This document shows positions 54,831 through 63,457 of a stretch of 64,000 nt of DNA, in pieces. The notes beneath the pieces are model-generated. The model was not told the origin of the DNA, did no database searches, and was given only the letters and a program-made list of their open reading frames with translations. The number at the start of each line of letters is the position of its first letter. Position 1 is the stretch's first letter. Source of the DNA: RUG695 sp050943135. GTDB lineage: Bacteria > Planctomycetota > Planctomycetia > Pirellulales > Thermoguttaceae. The stretch is from contig JBMNOP010000002.1 of NCBI GenBank assembly GCA_050943135.1, forward strand, positions 124,001 through 188,000, written 5' to 3'. A program made the position numbers and the translations under genes.

Positions 54831-56171
54831 ATGCCCGAGCACGAAAAACCGGAAAACACCCTTTCGAACAGCGACGCTCTTTTCGCGCGGATCCTTGCAC
54901 GATGGAACTACGAAAACTGTCGCAAGTACGCCGAAAACGGGGTTTTGAGCGCCCAGCTGCGACTCGGTTCTCTCTATCTTCAGGGGGAGGGAACTAAGAG
55001 GGACCCGGGCGAAGCGGAAAAGTGGCTCTTAAAAGCGGCCGAACAAGGCGACCCCTCCGCACAGACCCGGCTCGGGCTTTTGTATATGAGTGGTGACCTA
55101 CCGAGGGGCAAAGGTCCTCCGCTAAAGAGCGAAAAAGAGGCAGTCAAATGGTTTCGGCTTGCCGCGGAGCAGGAAGACGAGCTTGCACAGATTTCCCTGG
55201 CCGTGGCCTTAATTAACGGCACCGGTACCAAGCAAAACATTTCCGAGGGGGTCGACTGGCTTCACCGTGCCGCCGACGCGGGAAACACCGACGCGTATTA
55301 CTACCTCGGGCTAGCCTACCGAAACAGCGCATTCCCCAAATACGACGTGGCGACCGCATTTGACTGCTTTCGGAAAGCCGCCCTGCAAAACCATCCGAAA
55401 GCGCAGCTGGAACTCAGCTTCTGTTACGGACAAGGTATGGGTACCTCTCCTAACAAGGCCGAGGCGTTCCGATGGGTCAGGAGGTCGGCCGAACAGGGAG
55501 AAAGCGAGGCGCAGGCCAGGTTAGGGTTCCACTTCCTGAACGGGATCGGCACCGAAAAAGATCATACACAGGCATTCTCCTGGTTCGCGAAATCGGCGGC
55601 ACAAGGAAACCTGACCGGGGAATATTTTCTCGGTGAATGTTACCTCCGAGGGGTCGCAACCGAAGTCAACGAAGAGGAAGGACTTCGCCGAATGCGCAGG
55701 GCAGCGGAACATGGTTTGGTAACAGCGCAACTTTTTATGGGGAACGCTTACTTTACCGGCAGTTACGCACCACAAGACAAACATGAAGCGGTTCGCTGGT
55801 TTACGCAGGCGGCCGAGAACGACAGCCCCGAAGCGCAAGATATCCTCGGCTGCTGTTATTACTTCGGGGACGGCATCGAAAAAAACGACGAACTGGCATT
55901 CCGCTGGTTTCGGGAATCAGCGCAGCGCGATTACCCGAACGCGCTCTACAACCTGGGCGACTGTTACCGTAAAGGGATCGGAACCGCCAAAGACCCGGAA
56001 AAGGCGATCCAACTCTACCTGCGTGCGGCAGCAAAAGGGCATCCCGGGGCCATGTTCGAGCTCGGCCGCTGTTATCGCAACGGGGTCGGTGTCGAACAAG
56101 ACGAAACTCAAGCGGCGCAATGGTTCGAAAAAGCCGCGCTTTTGGGCGTTACCGAACTGGAAGACAACTAA
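54831..56171 (+). CDS. Sel1-repeat protein
   Basis: 446 aa built almost entirely of Sel1-like (SLR) repeats, about eleven, each about 36-40 residues with the pattern A..LG..Y..G.G...D..EA..W...AAEQG (e.g. AQLRLGSLYLQGEGTKRDPGEAEKW, AQARLGFHFLNGIGTEKDHTQAFSW). They form an alpha-solenoid used for protein-protein contacts. No signal peptide is seen, so it is probably cytoplasmic. AGGA lies 9 bases upstream of the ATG. The gene ends 17 bases before the HzsA-related gene, so the two share an operon; the partner is unknown. Confidence 0.9.
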   Translation: MPEHEKPENTLSNSDALFARILARWNYENCRKYAENGVLSAQLRLGSLYLQGEGTKRDPGEAEKWLLKAAEQGDPSAQTRLGLLYMSGDLPRGKGPPLKSEKEAVKWFRLAAEQEDELAQISLAVALINGTGTKQNISEGVDWLHRAADAGNTDAYYYLGLAYRNSAFPKYDVATAFDCFRKAALQNHPKAQLELSFCYGQGMGTSPNKAEAFRWVRRSAEQGESEAQARLGFHFLNGIGTEKDHTQAFSWFAKSAAQGNLTGEYFLGECYLRGVATEVNEEEGLRRMRRAAEHGLVTAQLFMGNAYFTGSYAPQDKHEAVRWFTQAAENDSPEAQDILGCCYYFGDGIEKNDELAFRWFRESAQRDYPNALYNLGDCYRKGIGTAKDPEKAIQLYLRAAAKGHPGAMFELGRCYRNGVGVEQDETQAAQWFEKAALLGVTELEDN

Positions 56172-56188
56172 ACCGGAGGAGAATTCAA

Positions 56189-59100
56189 ATGTTTCATTCA
56201 ATCTCTTTCCGCACTCACCGTAAAATTTCCGCGACGCGCCCATTCCTACTCCTCGCCGCGTCCCTCTTCGGGCTCTTTCTGTTCAGCCTCGGGCGAGCCC
56301 CGGCGCAACTTCCCCCTTCCATACACCGTATCCGCCCGTTCGACACCGAAATCGACGGTCCCTACCCCACGGAAGAACTTGATAGCTTCTTCGTTCCTTC
56401 CGTTGCACCGGCATTTGCCAGTGCGTGGAACACTTGCGGAAAATCTCTGGTTCTGAAAGAAAACAATCTCCTTTCCGTCCGCCCGATGACACTTCTGGCC
56501 TTCGTCAAACTCGACCGTACCGATCGTTACAATGTCCTTTTCGCCTACGATGTCAAATCTTCCCCGAACCACTGGGAACTCTATACCGGCCCCCAAGGCG
56601 GAGCGCCATCCCTCTACATTCCGGGCAACTCGGTTGAAACCATGACCGCCGATACCGACCTGGCTGACGGCACGTGGCACTATCTCGGCCTGGTAATGAC
56701 CGAAACGAGCGTGGAACTGTATGACAACGGCAAACAGGTTCTTCGGGGCACGCTCGACCGCACACCGTCCCCGGTCGAAAATGGAATCGGCTGTTCGGTG
56801 GGAATCGGTGTTACTGCCGAACAGTCGATCGACAGCGCCTGCAAAATCGACGAGCTCCTCCTGCGTGCCGGACTACCCGAAAACGAGTACACTCCTGAGG
56901 TCATTCCCGACCAACCGTTCACCCCCGACGAAAAGACGCTTCTCCTATGCCACTTCGACGGTAACCAAGCCCCGGAAGACTTTCATGCCCTTTTCGATTC
57001 CCTGATCGCTCCACGGGAAGGGCTCGCGAAAAAGGCCGAGGGAATCTCTTATGAAGAGATCCTTGACCGTTTCCCTTCGGCAGTCCTTCCGATCGAGGGG
57101 AAACTTGCGGAACCGAACAGGGGGCAGGCCCGGATCACCGTCGGCGCCAAAATCCTGGAACATCTCTTTCCGACCGGGGGAACCGAGATCGCCGTCGCCC
57201 CGACTGAAAAACCGGTCAAAAACATCGAGATGTTCCCCTGTTCTCCGGAACGATTCGACGCCGAGACGCACCGTTTGGGAATCACAAGCGTACGCTCCGA
57301 CGATTTCCGGCCGGGCATCTTCTCCTTCTGGGGGGAACAGTACGTTGAACTCTCAAAACAAATTTCGGGCCAGATGCCCCTTCCCCGCGGAGCCGCTGAC
57401 CAGGTCTTCGACCAAGAGACCCTTGTGCGGCCGGAAGAACGGTATCCTGTCCAAATCGCGCTAAGACGCGCACAAGATATCCTCGACGACCTTGACCTCA
57501 CCGGAACCGGTCCCCTCGCGCCGATCGTCGCCGACCTGGAAAAAATCGGCGCTTCGATCCGCGACGAGTTGAAGCAAGAAGATCCCGACACCGACCGACT
57601 GGCCACCGACTTTTTTCTGACCGCGGCACTCCGCCGGAACCTGATGCTCGCCAATCCTGCCCTCGACGATCTGACGAAAATCCTTTTCCTGGCTCGCGGA
57701 TGTTATTCCGGAAGTCGCCTCACCAACAAATCGAACTCCGACCGGATCGGCGGACATTTCGCCACGCAGATCTACGGATTCAACTCGATCCCCGGCGGCG
57801 GTCTTTTCGTCCTTTCCGATTGGCGTAATAAAGAGCCGCAAGTCGAGAACCTTCTGGCGGGGGTAACCGTCGAGGCGACCGAACACTGCTCGCGCCTGGC
57901 AGGAAAAGAATTGGATACCGGATCCTTCTATAAACCGGAAGTCTCTTACGATGGCAAGACGGTCTACTTCTCTCATACCGGGTCGACGCGGCACCGCTGG
58001 TCATGGACCCCCGACACGACGTGGAACATCTTCCGACTCGACCTGCCCACCGAAACGGAAGCGGCGCTCCTTACCCAACTGACCGACAGCTCTTACAACG
58101 ATTTCGACGTCTGCGAACTCCCTTCGGGCCGACTCGTCTTCGCCTCGGAACGGCGTGGCGGCTTTATCCGCTGTTTTACCGAAAACGCAGGATTGCGTGT
58201 CACGACCTCGGTCCTTCACACAATGAAGCCGGACGGTACCGACATCTATCCGCTAAGCTTCTTCGAAACAAGCGAATGGCGTCCTTCGGTCGACAACAAC
58301 GGCATGCTGCTCTACACCCGCTGGGATTATACCGATCGGGAAAACTGCCTCGGTTCCACTTACTGGACCTGTTTCCCGGACGGGCGTAACCCACGTTCCC
58401 CGCACGGGAACTACCCGCAACCTTGGTTCACCTTCGAAGACAACACCCATGGCGACCACCGCTGGGGAAGTTGCCCCGACGCGCCGAGCGGCCTCCCGAT
58501 GACGGAACTCCAGTTCCGTGCCATTCCTGACTCGCACAGGCTGATCTTTACGGCGGCTCCGCACCATGGCGAGACGTTCGGTTCTCTCTGCATGCTCGAC
58601 CTGCGTGTACCCGACGACAACCATATGGCGCGCATTCGGCGTCTAACCCCTTACTTCCCCTTCCCCGAATCGGAAGCTCCCGGTCGCGGCCAATACTGTT
58701 ACGGTTCTCCCTGGCCGATTTCCGAAGACCTTTACCTGTGCAATCGATGGGAAGACCTGATTCTTCTCGACCGTTACGGGAACGAAGAACTCCTTTGCGA
58801 ACGCGAAATCCTGCCGATCGGCTACGACCCCCGCCTACGTCTTTCGGAGCCGATACCACTCGCACCGCGTCCTAAACCGCCGGTCATCCCGCAACAGACC
58901 ACGCAGGGGGAAGATTTCACCGACCAACCGCAAACTTCGACCGTCGGCGTGATCAACGTGAACATCGCCGATCTCCCCCTACCGGAAAACCGCGTGCCGA
59001 AACGGTTGCGTGTCATTCAGGTCATCCCGAAACCGAACCCATGGATGGACGACCCTTGGATCGGTTACGCAACCGAAAACACGCCCCGCATCCCGCTGGG

Positions 59101-59803
59101 AACCGTTCCGATCGAAGAGGACGGAAGCGTCTACTTCGAAGCGCCTTCCGGCAAACAGCTCCTTTTCCAAATCCTGGACGAGAAGAACATGGCGATTCAA
59201 ACGATGCGGGCGGTAACCTTCGTGCATCCGGGAGAGAATCTCCTTTGTATCGGCTGCCACGAACCACTCGACATTTCCCTCGAAAACGAACTGCAAAAAG
59301 TCACACCGACCGCGTTTACGCGACCCGCTTCGAAACTCGAACCGGAATGCGGGCCCGTCGAGCCGATGAACTTCTACCGGCGGGTCAAACCGATGCTCGA
59401 AAAGAGTTGTCTTCCCTGCCACTTGGAACAGAACGTTGAACCGATGAGTTCGGACCACGAAGCCTTACGTCCTTACGCCTACTACTTCAGCGGCGGCATG
59501 CGCGGCGAAACCCTGACCCGCGGCCCGCATGGCGGTTCCCGTTCCCGACCCGGACGTGTCGGCGCCTCGGAATCGAAACTCGGCACGATACTCTTCGACG
59601 AGACGCATCTTTCCGCTGTTTCCGAAGAAGACCGTCATGCACTGATTCTCTGGCTCGATGCCAACGCCCCGCGCCTGGGCGCGTTCCACGACGAAGAGGC
59701 CCAGATGCAAGGTCGCCTGGTATGGCCCCTCCTCGACACCGAGCCGTGCGACCTCTACACCCCGATTTCCGAACCGGAAAAGGATGAAACCCCGGCCCTA
59801 TAA
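56189..59803 (+). CDS. HzsA-related secreted di-haem protein with LamG-like domain
   Basis: 1204 aa. A signal peptide (hydrophobic to about residue 35) is followed by a LamG/concanavalin-like domain at about 60-270 (LLAFVKLDRTDRYNVLFAYD, DGTWHYLGLVM). The middle and C-terminal parts match the HzsA-related planctomycete family (LPSGRLVFASERRGGFIRC, RPSVDNNGMLLYTRWDY). Two haem-c motifs, CIGCH at about residue 1020 and CLPCH at about 1074, are intact. Family members are named for hydrazine synthase alpha but occur in non-anammox planctomycetes, where the function is unknown. GGAGGA lies 8 bases upstream of the ATG. Confidence 0.87.
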   Translation: MFHSISFRTHRKISATRPFLLLAASLFGLFLFSLGRAPAQLPPSIHRIRPFDTEIDGPYPTEELDSFFVPSVAPAFASAWNTCGKSLVLKENNLLSVRPMTLLAFVKLDRTDRYNVLFAYDVKSSPNHWELYTGPQGGAPSLYIPGNSVETMTADTDLADGTWHYLGLVMTETSVELYDNGKQVLRGTLDRTPSPVENGIGCSVGIGVTAEQSIDSACKIDELLLRAGLPENEYTPEVIPDQPFTPDEKTLLLCHFDGNQAPEDFHALFDSLIAPREGLAKKAEGISYEEILDRFPSAVLPIEGKLAEPNRGQARITVGAKILEHLFPTGGTEIAVAPTEKPVKNIEMFPCSPERFDAETHRLGITSVRSDDFRPGIFSFWGEQYVELSKQISGQMPLPRGAADQVFDQETLVRPEERYPVQIALRRAQDILDDLDLTGTGPLAPIVADLEKIGASIRDELKQEDPDTDRLATDFFLTAALRRNLMLANPALDDLTKILFLARGCYSGSRLTNKSNSDRIGGHFATQIYGFNSIPGGGLFVLSDWRNKEPQVENLLAGVTVEATEHCSRLAGKELDTGSFYKPEVSYDGKTVYFSHTGSTRHRWSWTPDTTWNIFRLDLPTETEAALLTQLTDSSYNDFDVCELPSGRLVFASERRGGFIRCFTENAGLRVTTSVLHTMKPDGTDIYPLSFFETSEWRPSVDNNGMLLYTRWDYTDRENCLGSTYWTCFPDGRNPRSPHGNYPQPWFTFEDNTHGDHRWGSCPDAPSGLPMTELQFRAIPDSHRLIFTAAPHHGETFGSLCMLDLRVPDDNHMARIRRLTPYFPFPESEAPGRGQYCYGSPWPISEDLYLCNRWEDLILLDRYGNEELLCEREILPIGYDPRLRLSEPIPLAPRPKPPVIPQQTTQGEDFTDQPQTSTVGVINVNIADLPLPENRVPKRLRVIQVIPKPNPWMDDPWIGYATENTPRIPLGTVPIEEDGSVYFEAPSGKQLLFQILDEKNMAIQTMRAVTFVHPGENLLCIGCHEPLDISLENELQKVTPTAFTRPASKLEPECGPVEPMNFYRRVKPMLEKSCLPCHLEQNVEPMSSDHEALRPYAYYFSGGMRGETLTRGPHGGSRSRPGRVGASESKLGTILFDETHLSAVSEEDRHALILWLDANAPRLGAFHDEEAQMQGRLVWPLLDTEPCDLYTPISEPEKDETPAL

Positions 59804-60068
59804 CCGGACCGGGCCCTTCCCCTTTTTTGGGACGTATAGCCATCCGCAAGCGCTCACTTCCGAACCATTAATGGTAACCGAGAAGTTGAAGGACGTTTAA
59901 CGTCGCGTTCGATTTCTATTGTAACTGTAACCGCCTTCGCCACCGTTTTACTGCTGTCCGGCCGAACTCTTTCTTGGCTCAGCTGCGGTCGGAAAGGAAA
60001 GTTTGCAAAGAGCTTGACATGGGGGAGAAAGCAAGAATAATATGGGGGGATGGGATCCGTTTTTCATC

Positions 60069-60100
60069 CTTGATTTATCCCCCGCGGAGGGTAAATCAAG
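60069..60100. repeat. Long hairpin upstream of a startless reading frame
   Basis: Nine-base perfect arms (60069-60077 and 60092-60100, CTTGATTTA / TAAATCAAG) extend by CCC/GGG past one bulged T, with a 7-base loop. It is not followed by a T-run, so it is not a standard terminator. It ends at the beginning of the frame at 60095. Confidence 0.6.
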
Positions 60101-60373
60101 GGCAAGATACTCTACGATACAACCCTATTTACTGTCCAGGAAAATGGGACCACCTCAGACTTCCATACGGTCAAATATGGCAGCGAATGGGAACGGCAAC
60201 AGCTTAGGGTTTTGGTTGGAGAGGATAAAGAGGAAAGCAAACAGCTAAAGAATAAGGTCGGTGAAGAAAACGAAGAGGATAGTAAACAGCCAAAACTTAG
60301 GCAACCAAAGCGCAAGAAGCCAGGAAAAAAACAGGTTAAGAAAAACACCGCCATAAAAAAGAAGGCAGAGTAA
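60095..60373 (+). CDS. Lysine-rich reading frame without a standard start (remnant or unusual gene)
   Basis: 92 codons with coding-like composition: KILYDTTLFTVQENGTTSDF, then a Glu/Lys-rich stretch and a strongly basic tail ending TAIKKKAE. No ATG, GTG or TTG lies near its beginning; an ATC at 60095 follows GGAGG by only 4 bases. It could be the 3' end of a truncated gene or use a rare start. It ends 25 bases before the GYF gene. The rest of the 595-bp gap after the HzsA-related gene shows only the hairpin at 60069-60100 and a weak GGCCC/GGGCC hairpin with a T-run at 59794-59828. Confidence 0.4.
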   Translation: MKGKILYDTTLFTVQENGTTSDFHTVKYGSEWERQQLRVLVGEDKEESKQLKNKVGEENEEDSKQPKLRQPKRKKPGKKQVKKNTAIKKKAE

Positions 60374-60398
60374 ACAGGGTTAAAATGGGGAGGCTCGC

Positions 60399-60953
60399 AT
60401 GGATTTCTACTACATCAACGCTACAGGGCGTTCCGGCCCGGTAAACGCCGACCAATTACGTGCCCTCTCATTGCAGGGCGTTATCACCCAGGACACAATA
60501 ATTGAAGCTGGCGGCAAGACTTTCCAAGCCTGTAAGGTTAAGGGTTTGGAGTTTGCTGCACCCTCACCGAAACCGGAATCGGACTTCGCTGTATCTCTCG
60601 ACCGGTCGAAACACGCTTTTAAGCCTATTGCCGTTCAGGCTGCGAAAGCTGAAAATAGACGGCGCGTTCGGATCAATGCTGCAGAGTTATTGAATTTCTG
60701 GTGCAGGGTTCTAATCTTTGCCGCATGGATCAATTTTTTGGCCTGTGTGGTCGTCGGGGTCATCCTTTTCGTCAATGCCAGAACGGAATTGCCACCTTCT
60801 TTTGGCTTTGAGCACTCTTACGAGTACGCCTACGATGAAACAATGATCGCCGCCGGGATCGCGTCAATCGTCAGCGGGATTATTGCGATTATTATACTCT
60901 CATTCCTTGCCGCGCTGGGACGCTACATTACAACCAGGGACAACGACAAATGA
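60399..60953 (+). CDS. GYF-domain (DUF4339) membrane protein
   Basis: 184 aa. The N-terminal about 60 residues have the GYF_2 pattern DFYYINATGRSGPVNADQLRAL, a proline-peptide binding fold. A linker follows, then two membrane helices (about 103-126 and 148-172). GGGGAGG precedes the ATG by 5 bases. Such proteins are expanded in planctomycetes, usually with unknown function. A paralogue lies at 63458. Confidence 0.8.
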   Translation: MDFYYINATGRSGPVNADQLRALSLQGVITQDTIIEAGGKTFQACKVKGLEFAAPSPKPESDFAVSLDRSKHAFKPIAVQAAKAENRRRVRINAAELLNFWCRVLIFAAWINFLACVVVGVILFVNARTELPPSFGFEHSYEYAYDETMIAAGIASIVSGIIAIIILSFLAALGRYITTRDNDK

Positions 60954-61036
60954 CCTGAGCCTGTCAGGTGGTTTGGCGATGGATTGTGTGGGGCAGAAAC
61001 CGCTGATTAAACAGTTCCAGCCCCAGCAGTGTCCGT

Positions 61037-61866
61037 TCAGAAAAGGTCCAGGTCCACGGCCGGATCAGCTGAGGCGAATTCGGCGAAGACGGTGTCGGCG
61101 GCGGGAATGTAGTCCTCGTCACCTTCTTCGGCTAACCAGGACTGGGCCAGAATCACGTGGTCCAATCCGCTGGCGTCACCGTCGCCGTTCACGTCCATTG
61201 GGCAGACTTGAAGGTTTTGATTTCGCCCCACTCGGAATCGCTATAGGCGCCGGTTCCCAGGGCTCGGACACGGTATCGGACATCCTGTCCGTAGGCAAGG
61301 CCAGTAACAACAGCGGTCGTACCGGTTGCCGAAACCGTCGTCCAGCGGGACCCGTCGGCGGAATACTGCAGTTCATAGCCGGAAGCGTTTTCGGCTGCGT
61401 TCCACTGAATCTGATGGCGGTTAGCGCCTTAGGAGACGTGGATCCCCCTGTCGCCGGTGGTAATTGTCGGCGTGGCGGGTTGTTCGGATTCTGCTCCCTG
61501 GTATTCGTAGGCACCGATATCGACAATTCCATCAACTACTCGCGGACTTCCCGCAAGATCGTTGTTAAGGTCATTATAGAAATTATTTCCTGCATTGATA
61601 GCCGGGCTTGCGTGTGAAAGCATGAGGTTCATGGAACCAAAATTGATCAGTTTCCCTGATTCGTCAAAAATTGGCGGGGTCACAAAGCCGGGATCGAGGC
61701 CAATAATATTGTTCCGGTTTTTATCATAAATTGGGCCGTGGTAATCATAGCAATAAATGTCATTAGTGAAACCGGAATAGTTCAGAGCAACAATTGTATT
61801 GACAAACATCATGGGGTGGGCGTTGTGGTAGTAACCGTTATCGTTATAAATCCCGCCGCCGTATTC
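61037..61866 (-). pseudogene. Decayed beta-helix / FN3 / dockerin protein
   Basis: The minus strand encodes the C-terminal part of a secreted protein. A parallel beta-helix end with the choice-of-anchor Q motif VDIGAYEYQ (61812-61470) comes first. A fibronectin type III domain (IQWNAAENASGYELQYS, VRYRVRALGTGAYS) follows, then a dockerin-like repeat with the Ca-binding loop DVNGDGDASGLDHV. A TAA at 61431-61429 interrupts the beta-helix/FN3 link, and a one-base shift near 61200-61230 separates FN3 from dockerin. The 5' end is cut at about 61866, next to the integrase piece. In life such proteins attach to cell-surface or polysaccharide-degrading complexes. Confidence 0.75.
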
Positions 61867-62182
61867 TTATGACCTGACCGAAGAGAGGGGAAGTCCTTAC
61901 GTGATCGACCACTGGCGTGACACCGCGGCGAATATGCGTACTCAATTTCACCGGATCATCTTCTTGGCCGGTCTTGAGCCGTGGGAGCGAGCCTTTCAGA
62001 ACCTGCGCGAGAGCCGGGCGAACGAGTTGTGGAGCGACTATCCGGAACATGTGGCGAGCAAATGGCTGGGGCACTCTAAGCGGATCGCTTTCAGTCACTA
62101 TCTCCAGGTGACGGACGAACAGTTCCAAAGGGCATTAGGTGAAAAGTCAACGCCTTCTTCCCCTCAGTTGGCGGAGTTTTGA
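61862..62182 (+). pseudogene. 3' fragment of a tyrosine integrase
   Basis: About 106 codons of a phage-type integrase C-terminus: TQFHRIIFLAGLEPWERAFQNLRESRANEL (Arg of the active site), EHVASKWLGHSKRIAFSHYLQVTDEQF (His and the nucleophilic Tyr). It resembles the planctomycete site-specific integrases ending in 'HYLQVTDE'. The 5' two thirds are missing, cut at the junction with the dockerin pseudogene. It points toward the 3' end of tRNA-Val, as expected for an element inserted there. Confidence 0.8.
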
Positions 62183-62220
62183 CGGTCGACTCAAAAACGA
62201 CCGTCAAAACGACCGTCAAA
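62177..62220. repeat. Inverted plus tandem repeat cluster at the integrase stop
   Basis: TTTTGACGGTCG (62177-62188) is the exact inverse of the 12-mer CGACCGTCAAAA at 62198-62209. ACGACCGTCAAA occurs twice in tandem (62197-62208, 62209-62220). The first arm contains the integrase stop codon. The cluster could be an integrase binding site or a hairpin ending the transcript. Confidence 0.75.
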
Positions 62221-62314
62221 GTATTTAGAAAATATATAAAATATTTAAAAATTTCTGTAAGCCCACAAAGCCCAACCAGTGCGGTTTGAGCCTTAAAAAC
62301 AAGGCATATCCCAC

Positions 62315-62351
62315 AAAAAAAGGGGTTTTAGACAAAATCGTCTAAAACCCC
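62315..62351 (-). terminator. Intrinsic terminator of the tRNA operon
   Basis: Twelve-base perfect arms (62322-62333 and 62340-62351, GGGGTTTTAGAC / GTCTAAAACCCC) with a 6-base loop, followed on the minus strand by seven T (62321-62315). It lies just after the tRNA-Val 3' end. Confidence 0.9.
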
Positions 62352-62356
62352 CAAAA

Positions 62357-62431
62357 TGGGCGATGCTGGGCTCGAACCAGTGACCTCAGCCGTGTGAAAG
62401 CTGCGCTCTAACCAAACTGAGCTAATCGCCC
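62357..62431 (-). tRNA. tRNA-Val (anticodon CAC)
   Basis: 75 bases fold into a cloverleaf: acceptor GGGCGAT/ATCGCCC, D-stem GCTC/GAGC, anticodon stem CAGCT/GGCTG with loop TTCACAC (CAC), T-loop TTCGAGC, discriminator A. CCA is not encoded. It is the likely attachment site for the adjacent integrase remnant. Confidence 0.93.
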
Positions 62432-62467
62432 GGGAGCTTGGCCGGAAGAACATTAAGGCTATCCGAC

Positions 62468-62496
62468 AAAAACAAAGCCGCCGGGAAAATGGCGGC
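62468..62496 (-). terminator. Partial terminator between the two tRNA genes
   Basis: GCCGCC/GGCGGC arms (62491-62496 and 62477-62482) are followed on the minus strand by TTTGTTTTT. Read-through or a weak internal promoter must serve tRNA-Val. Confidence 0.65.
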
Positions 62497-62501
62497 CTTA
62501 G

Positions 62502-62574
62502 TGGAGCAAATGGGAATCGAACCCACGACCTCAACATTGCGAACGTTGCGCTCTCCCAACTGAGCTATTGCCCC
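62502..62574 (-). tRNA. tRNA-Ala (anticodon CGC)
   Basis: 73 bases fold into a cloverleaf: acceptor GGGGCAA/TTGCTCC with the G3-U70 pair that marks alanine tRNAs, D-stem GCTC/GAGC, anticodon stem CAACG/TGTTG with loop TTCGCAA (CGC), T-stem GTGGG/CCCAT, discriminator A. CCA is not encoded. Confidence 0.94.
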
Positions 62575-62586
62575 TTGTCCCCGCTG

Positions 62587-62614
62587 ATTCTAGTATTCTT
62601 TTCCATTCCGTCAA
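62587..62614 (-). promoter_or_regulatory. Promoter of the tRNA operon
   Basis: The minus strand has TTGACG (62614-62609), a 16-base spacer and TAGAAT (62592-62587). The start lies a few bases before tRNA-Ala. Confidence 0.7.
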
Positions 62615-62741
62615 GGGAGACTGGATTGTTCCGGGAATCATCGATTTTGACGGGCTTTTTTCGACGGTATTATCCAACGCGGAGATTTAAAACGGAAGGA
62701 ACAGATCCATAAACAAACATGAAGATAAAAACAACATAAGA

Positions 62742-62784
62742 CGGTCTTTACGTGATATTTCTCGAAACATCACGTGAAAGACCG
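62742..62784. repeat. Long hairpin in the gap after the tRNA genes
   Basis: Arms 62742-62756 and 62769-62784 pair over 15 bases with one bulged G (CGGTCTTTACGTGAT and its inverse). A TTGACG (62647-62652) and TATTAT (62668-62673) 15 bases apart lie upstream on the plus strand and could transcribe it. It is not followed by a T-run. No protein-coding gene is clear between here and the small frame at 63113. Confidence 0.5.
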
Positions 62785-63112
62785 CGCAATTCGGTTGCTC
62801 CCAAGAACCGATTCGTAAGTGGGGCGATAAGATACTTCTCTTTCGGAAATCCTTCCTCGCCAGGTGAAATGGCGACCATCGAGGAAAACCAACGTCTGGA
62901 AGGAGAGAAAAAACAATGTCAACCGAAAAATGATTTCTTGATAGGAAAAAAAGCGCGTTTTACCAAGGGTTCGAGACAAAGTACGCTCATATCGCGTAAG
63001 AAAAGAGGGCCTGCAGTCTCTCCACGGCGGGCGGGTTGCGGGTTGCCCGATGTCGGCAAAAGCAGCTACGACCGATCGCTCAAAGCGATTCCCGCTAAGA
63101 GGGGGTTACGTT

Positions 63113-63274
63113 GTGAAGAGGCGACAGCCCAAATCGAGACCATTTCTGAACACCACCACCGTATCCCCGGACACCGAACGACTCATCAAATTCTCTTTCG
63201 TATGGGGGCCCGGCGCAGTTTGGAAACGGTCTTATCGTAAACCCCACAAAGAAATCAAAGAAGGGCAAAAATAG
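63113..63274 (+). CDS. Candidate small basic protein
   Basis: A 53-residue frame with a GTG start, 7 bases after AAGAGGGGG. The product (MKRRQPKSRPF... ending EIKEGQK) is basic with a hydrophobic middle (LIKFSFVWGPGAVW). Codons look coding-like. No family is recognised. The frame also continues upstream to 63050, but without a ribosome-binding site. Confidence 0.4.
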   Translation: MKRRQPKSRPFLNTTTVSPDTERLIKFSFVWGPGAVWKRSYRKPHKEIKEGQK

Positions 63275-63379
63275 AGGCGGGAATCATTCTTAAACCGGTA
63301 GCAACGGCAACGCTTTCCCGTCACCTAACCCAAGACTGCCAACCCCGGGAACCCAAACTCAATCCCGAAATTTTCATCT

Positions 63380-63407
63380 TTGCGCATCTTCTCCTTTTTG
63401 CTACAAT
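63380..63407 (+). promoter_or_regulatory. Putative promoter of the second GYF gene
   Basis: TACAAT (63402-63407), one mismatch from consensus, with a weak TTGCGC 16 bases upstream. The start lies about 45 bases before the ATG at 63458. Confidence 0.4.
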
Positions 63408-63457
63408 ACCGCGGCTGAGGGTCTTTGAAAAACGAAAACCAAAAAGAAAGGTTTGCC

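Noticed and set aside
62197..62220. CRISPR-like tandem repeats
   Set aside because: Only two adjacent 12-base copies without spacers; this is a local duplication or recombinase site, not an array.
62752..63240. 162-codon plus-strand frame after the tRNA genes
   Set aside because: It begins inside a hairpin, lacks a ribosome-binding site and has no family; the overlapping small frame at 63113 is better supported.
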